Source: Caldifarciminota bacterium
GTDB lineage: Bacteria; Hydrothermota; Tepidihabitantia; Tepidihabitantales; Tepidihabitantaceae
Assembly (NCBI GenBank): GCA_016935295.1
Contig: JAFGRF010000030.1
Location: forward strand, 1-5,554
DNA: 5,554 nucleotides
Direction: 5' to 3'
Positions within the stretch are counted from its first letter, which is position 1, and each line of letters begins with the position of its first letter. Below, one piece after another: positions 5,554 to 5,554 of the stretch. A model generated the notes under the pieces. That model was not told the origin of the DNA and made no database searches. It saw nothing but the letters and a program-made list of their open reading frames with translations. The translations under genes were made by a program, and so were the position numbers.

Positions 5554-5554
5554 C

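Overview
The window is dominated by one very large minus-strand gene. It fills positions 529-5553, runs off the right-hand edge, and is missing its start codon and signal peptide. A roughly 530-base gene-poor stretch lies to its left, downstream of the gene's stop codon. The gene encodes at least 1674 residues of a secreted, cysteine-rich, all-beta mosaic protein. It ends in a FlgD-Ig-like, type IX-secretion-style C-terminal sorting domain: an LYQNRPNPF lead-in, then a YDVTGR strand, then an AAGTYFYVL strand. This tail, the GC-rich DNA and the giant multidomain exoprotein point to the Fibrobacterota-Chlorobiota-Bacteroidota side of the bacterial tree. Uncultured phyla such as WOR-3, Latescibacterota, Zixibacteria or Eisenbacteria look likelier than Bacteroidetes proper. 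That placement is inferred from protein style, not from a marker gene.

From N to C terminus (residue 1 is the first whole codon in the window), the visible protein has these parts: a beta-rich leader (about 1-130); a zinc-metalloprotease-like region with HEFYH at 257-261 and a candidate third ligand E282 (about 130-430); a beta accessory region (about 430-556); a CARDB-like Ig domain (about 558-662); a nine-cysteine jelly-roll/MAM-like domain (about 666-836); a second CARDB-like domain (about 838-943); a Kelch-type propeller with six W-anchored blades (about 944-1217); a low-complexity linker; a TolB/PD40-type propeller with seven recognisable repeats (about 1263-1545); a strongly basic linker (about 1555-1570); and the C-terminal sorting domain (about 1578-1674). 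My reading is a surface-anchored or secreted protease carrying several binding modules. Substrate and partners cannot be read from the sequence.

The left flank (1-528) contains no convincing complete gene but is rich in small-scale structure. It holds a strong GC hairpin 39 nt past the stop codon (466-489, terminator-like but without a U-tract); an in-frame 24/12-nt tandem repeat (332-403); two adjacent perfect hairpins whose loop and 3' flank could form a GC-only pseudoknot on the plus strand (274-319); a four-copy heptamer tandem repeat (181-208); a small inverted repeat (122-139); and a 12-nt duplication that also folds as a hairpin (41-65). At the extreme left a minus-strand ATG with an upstream purine run (21-30) may be the first codons of the next gene of a co-oriented series. 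No RNA gene, CRISPR array, insertion sequence or convincing promoter was seen.
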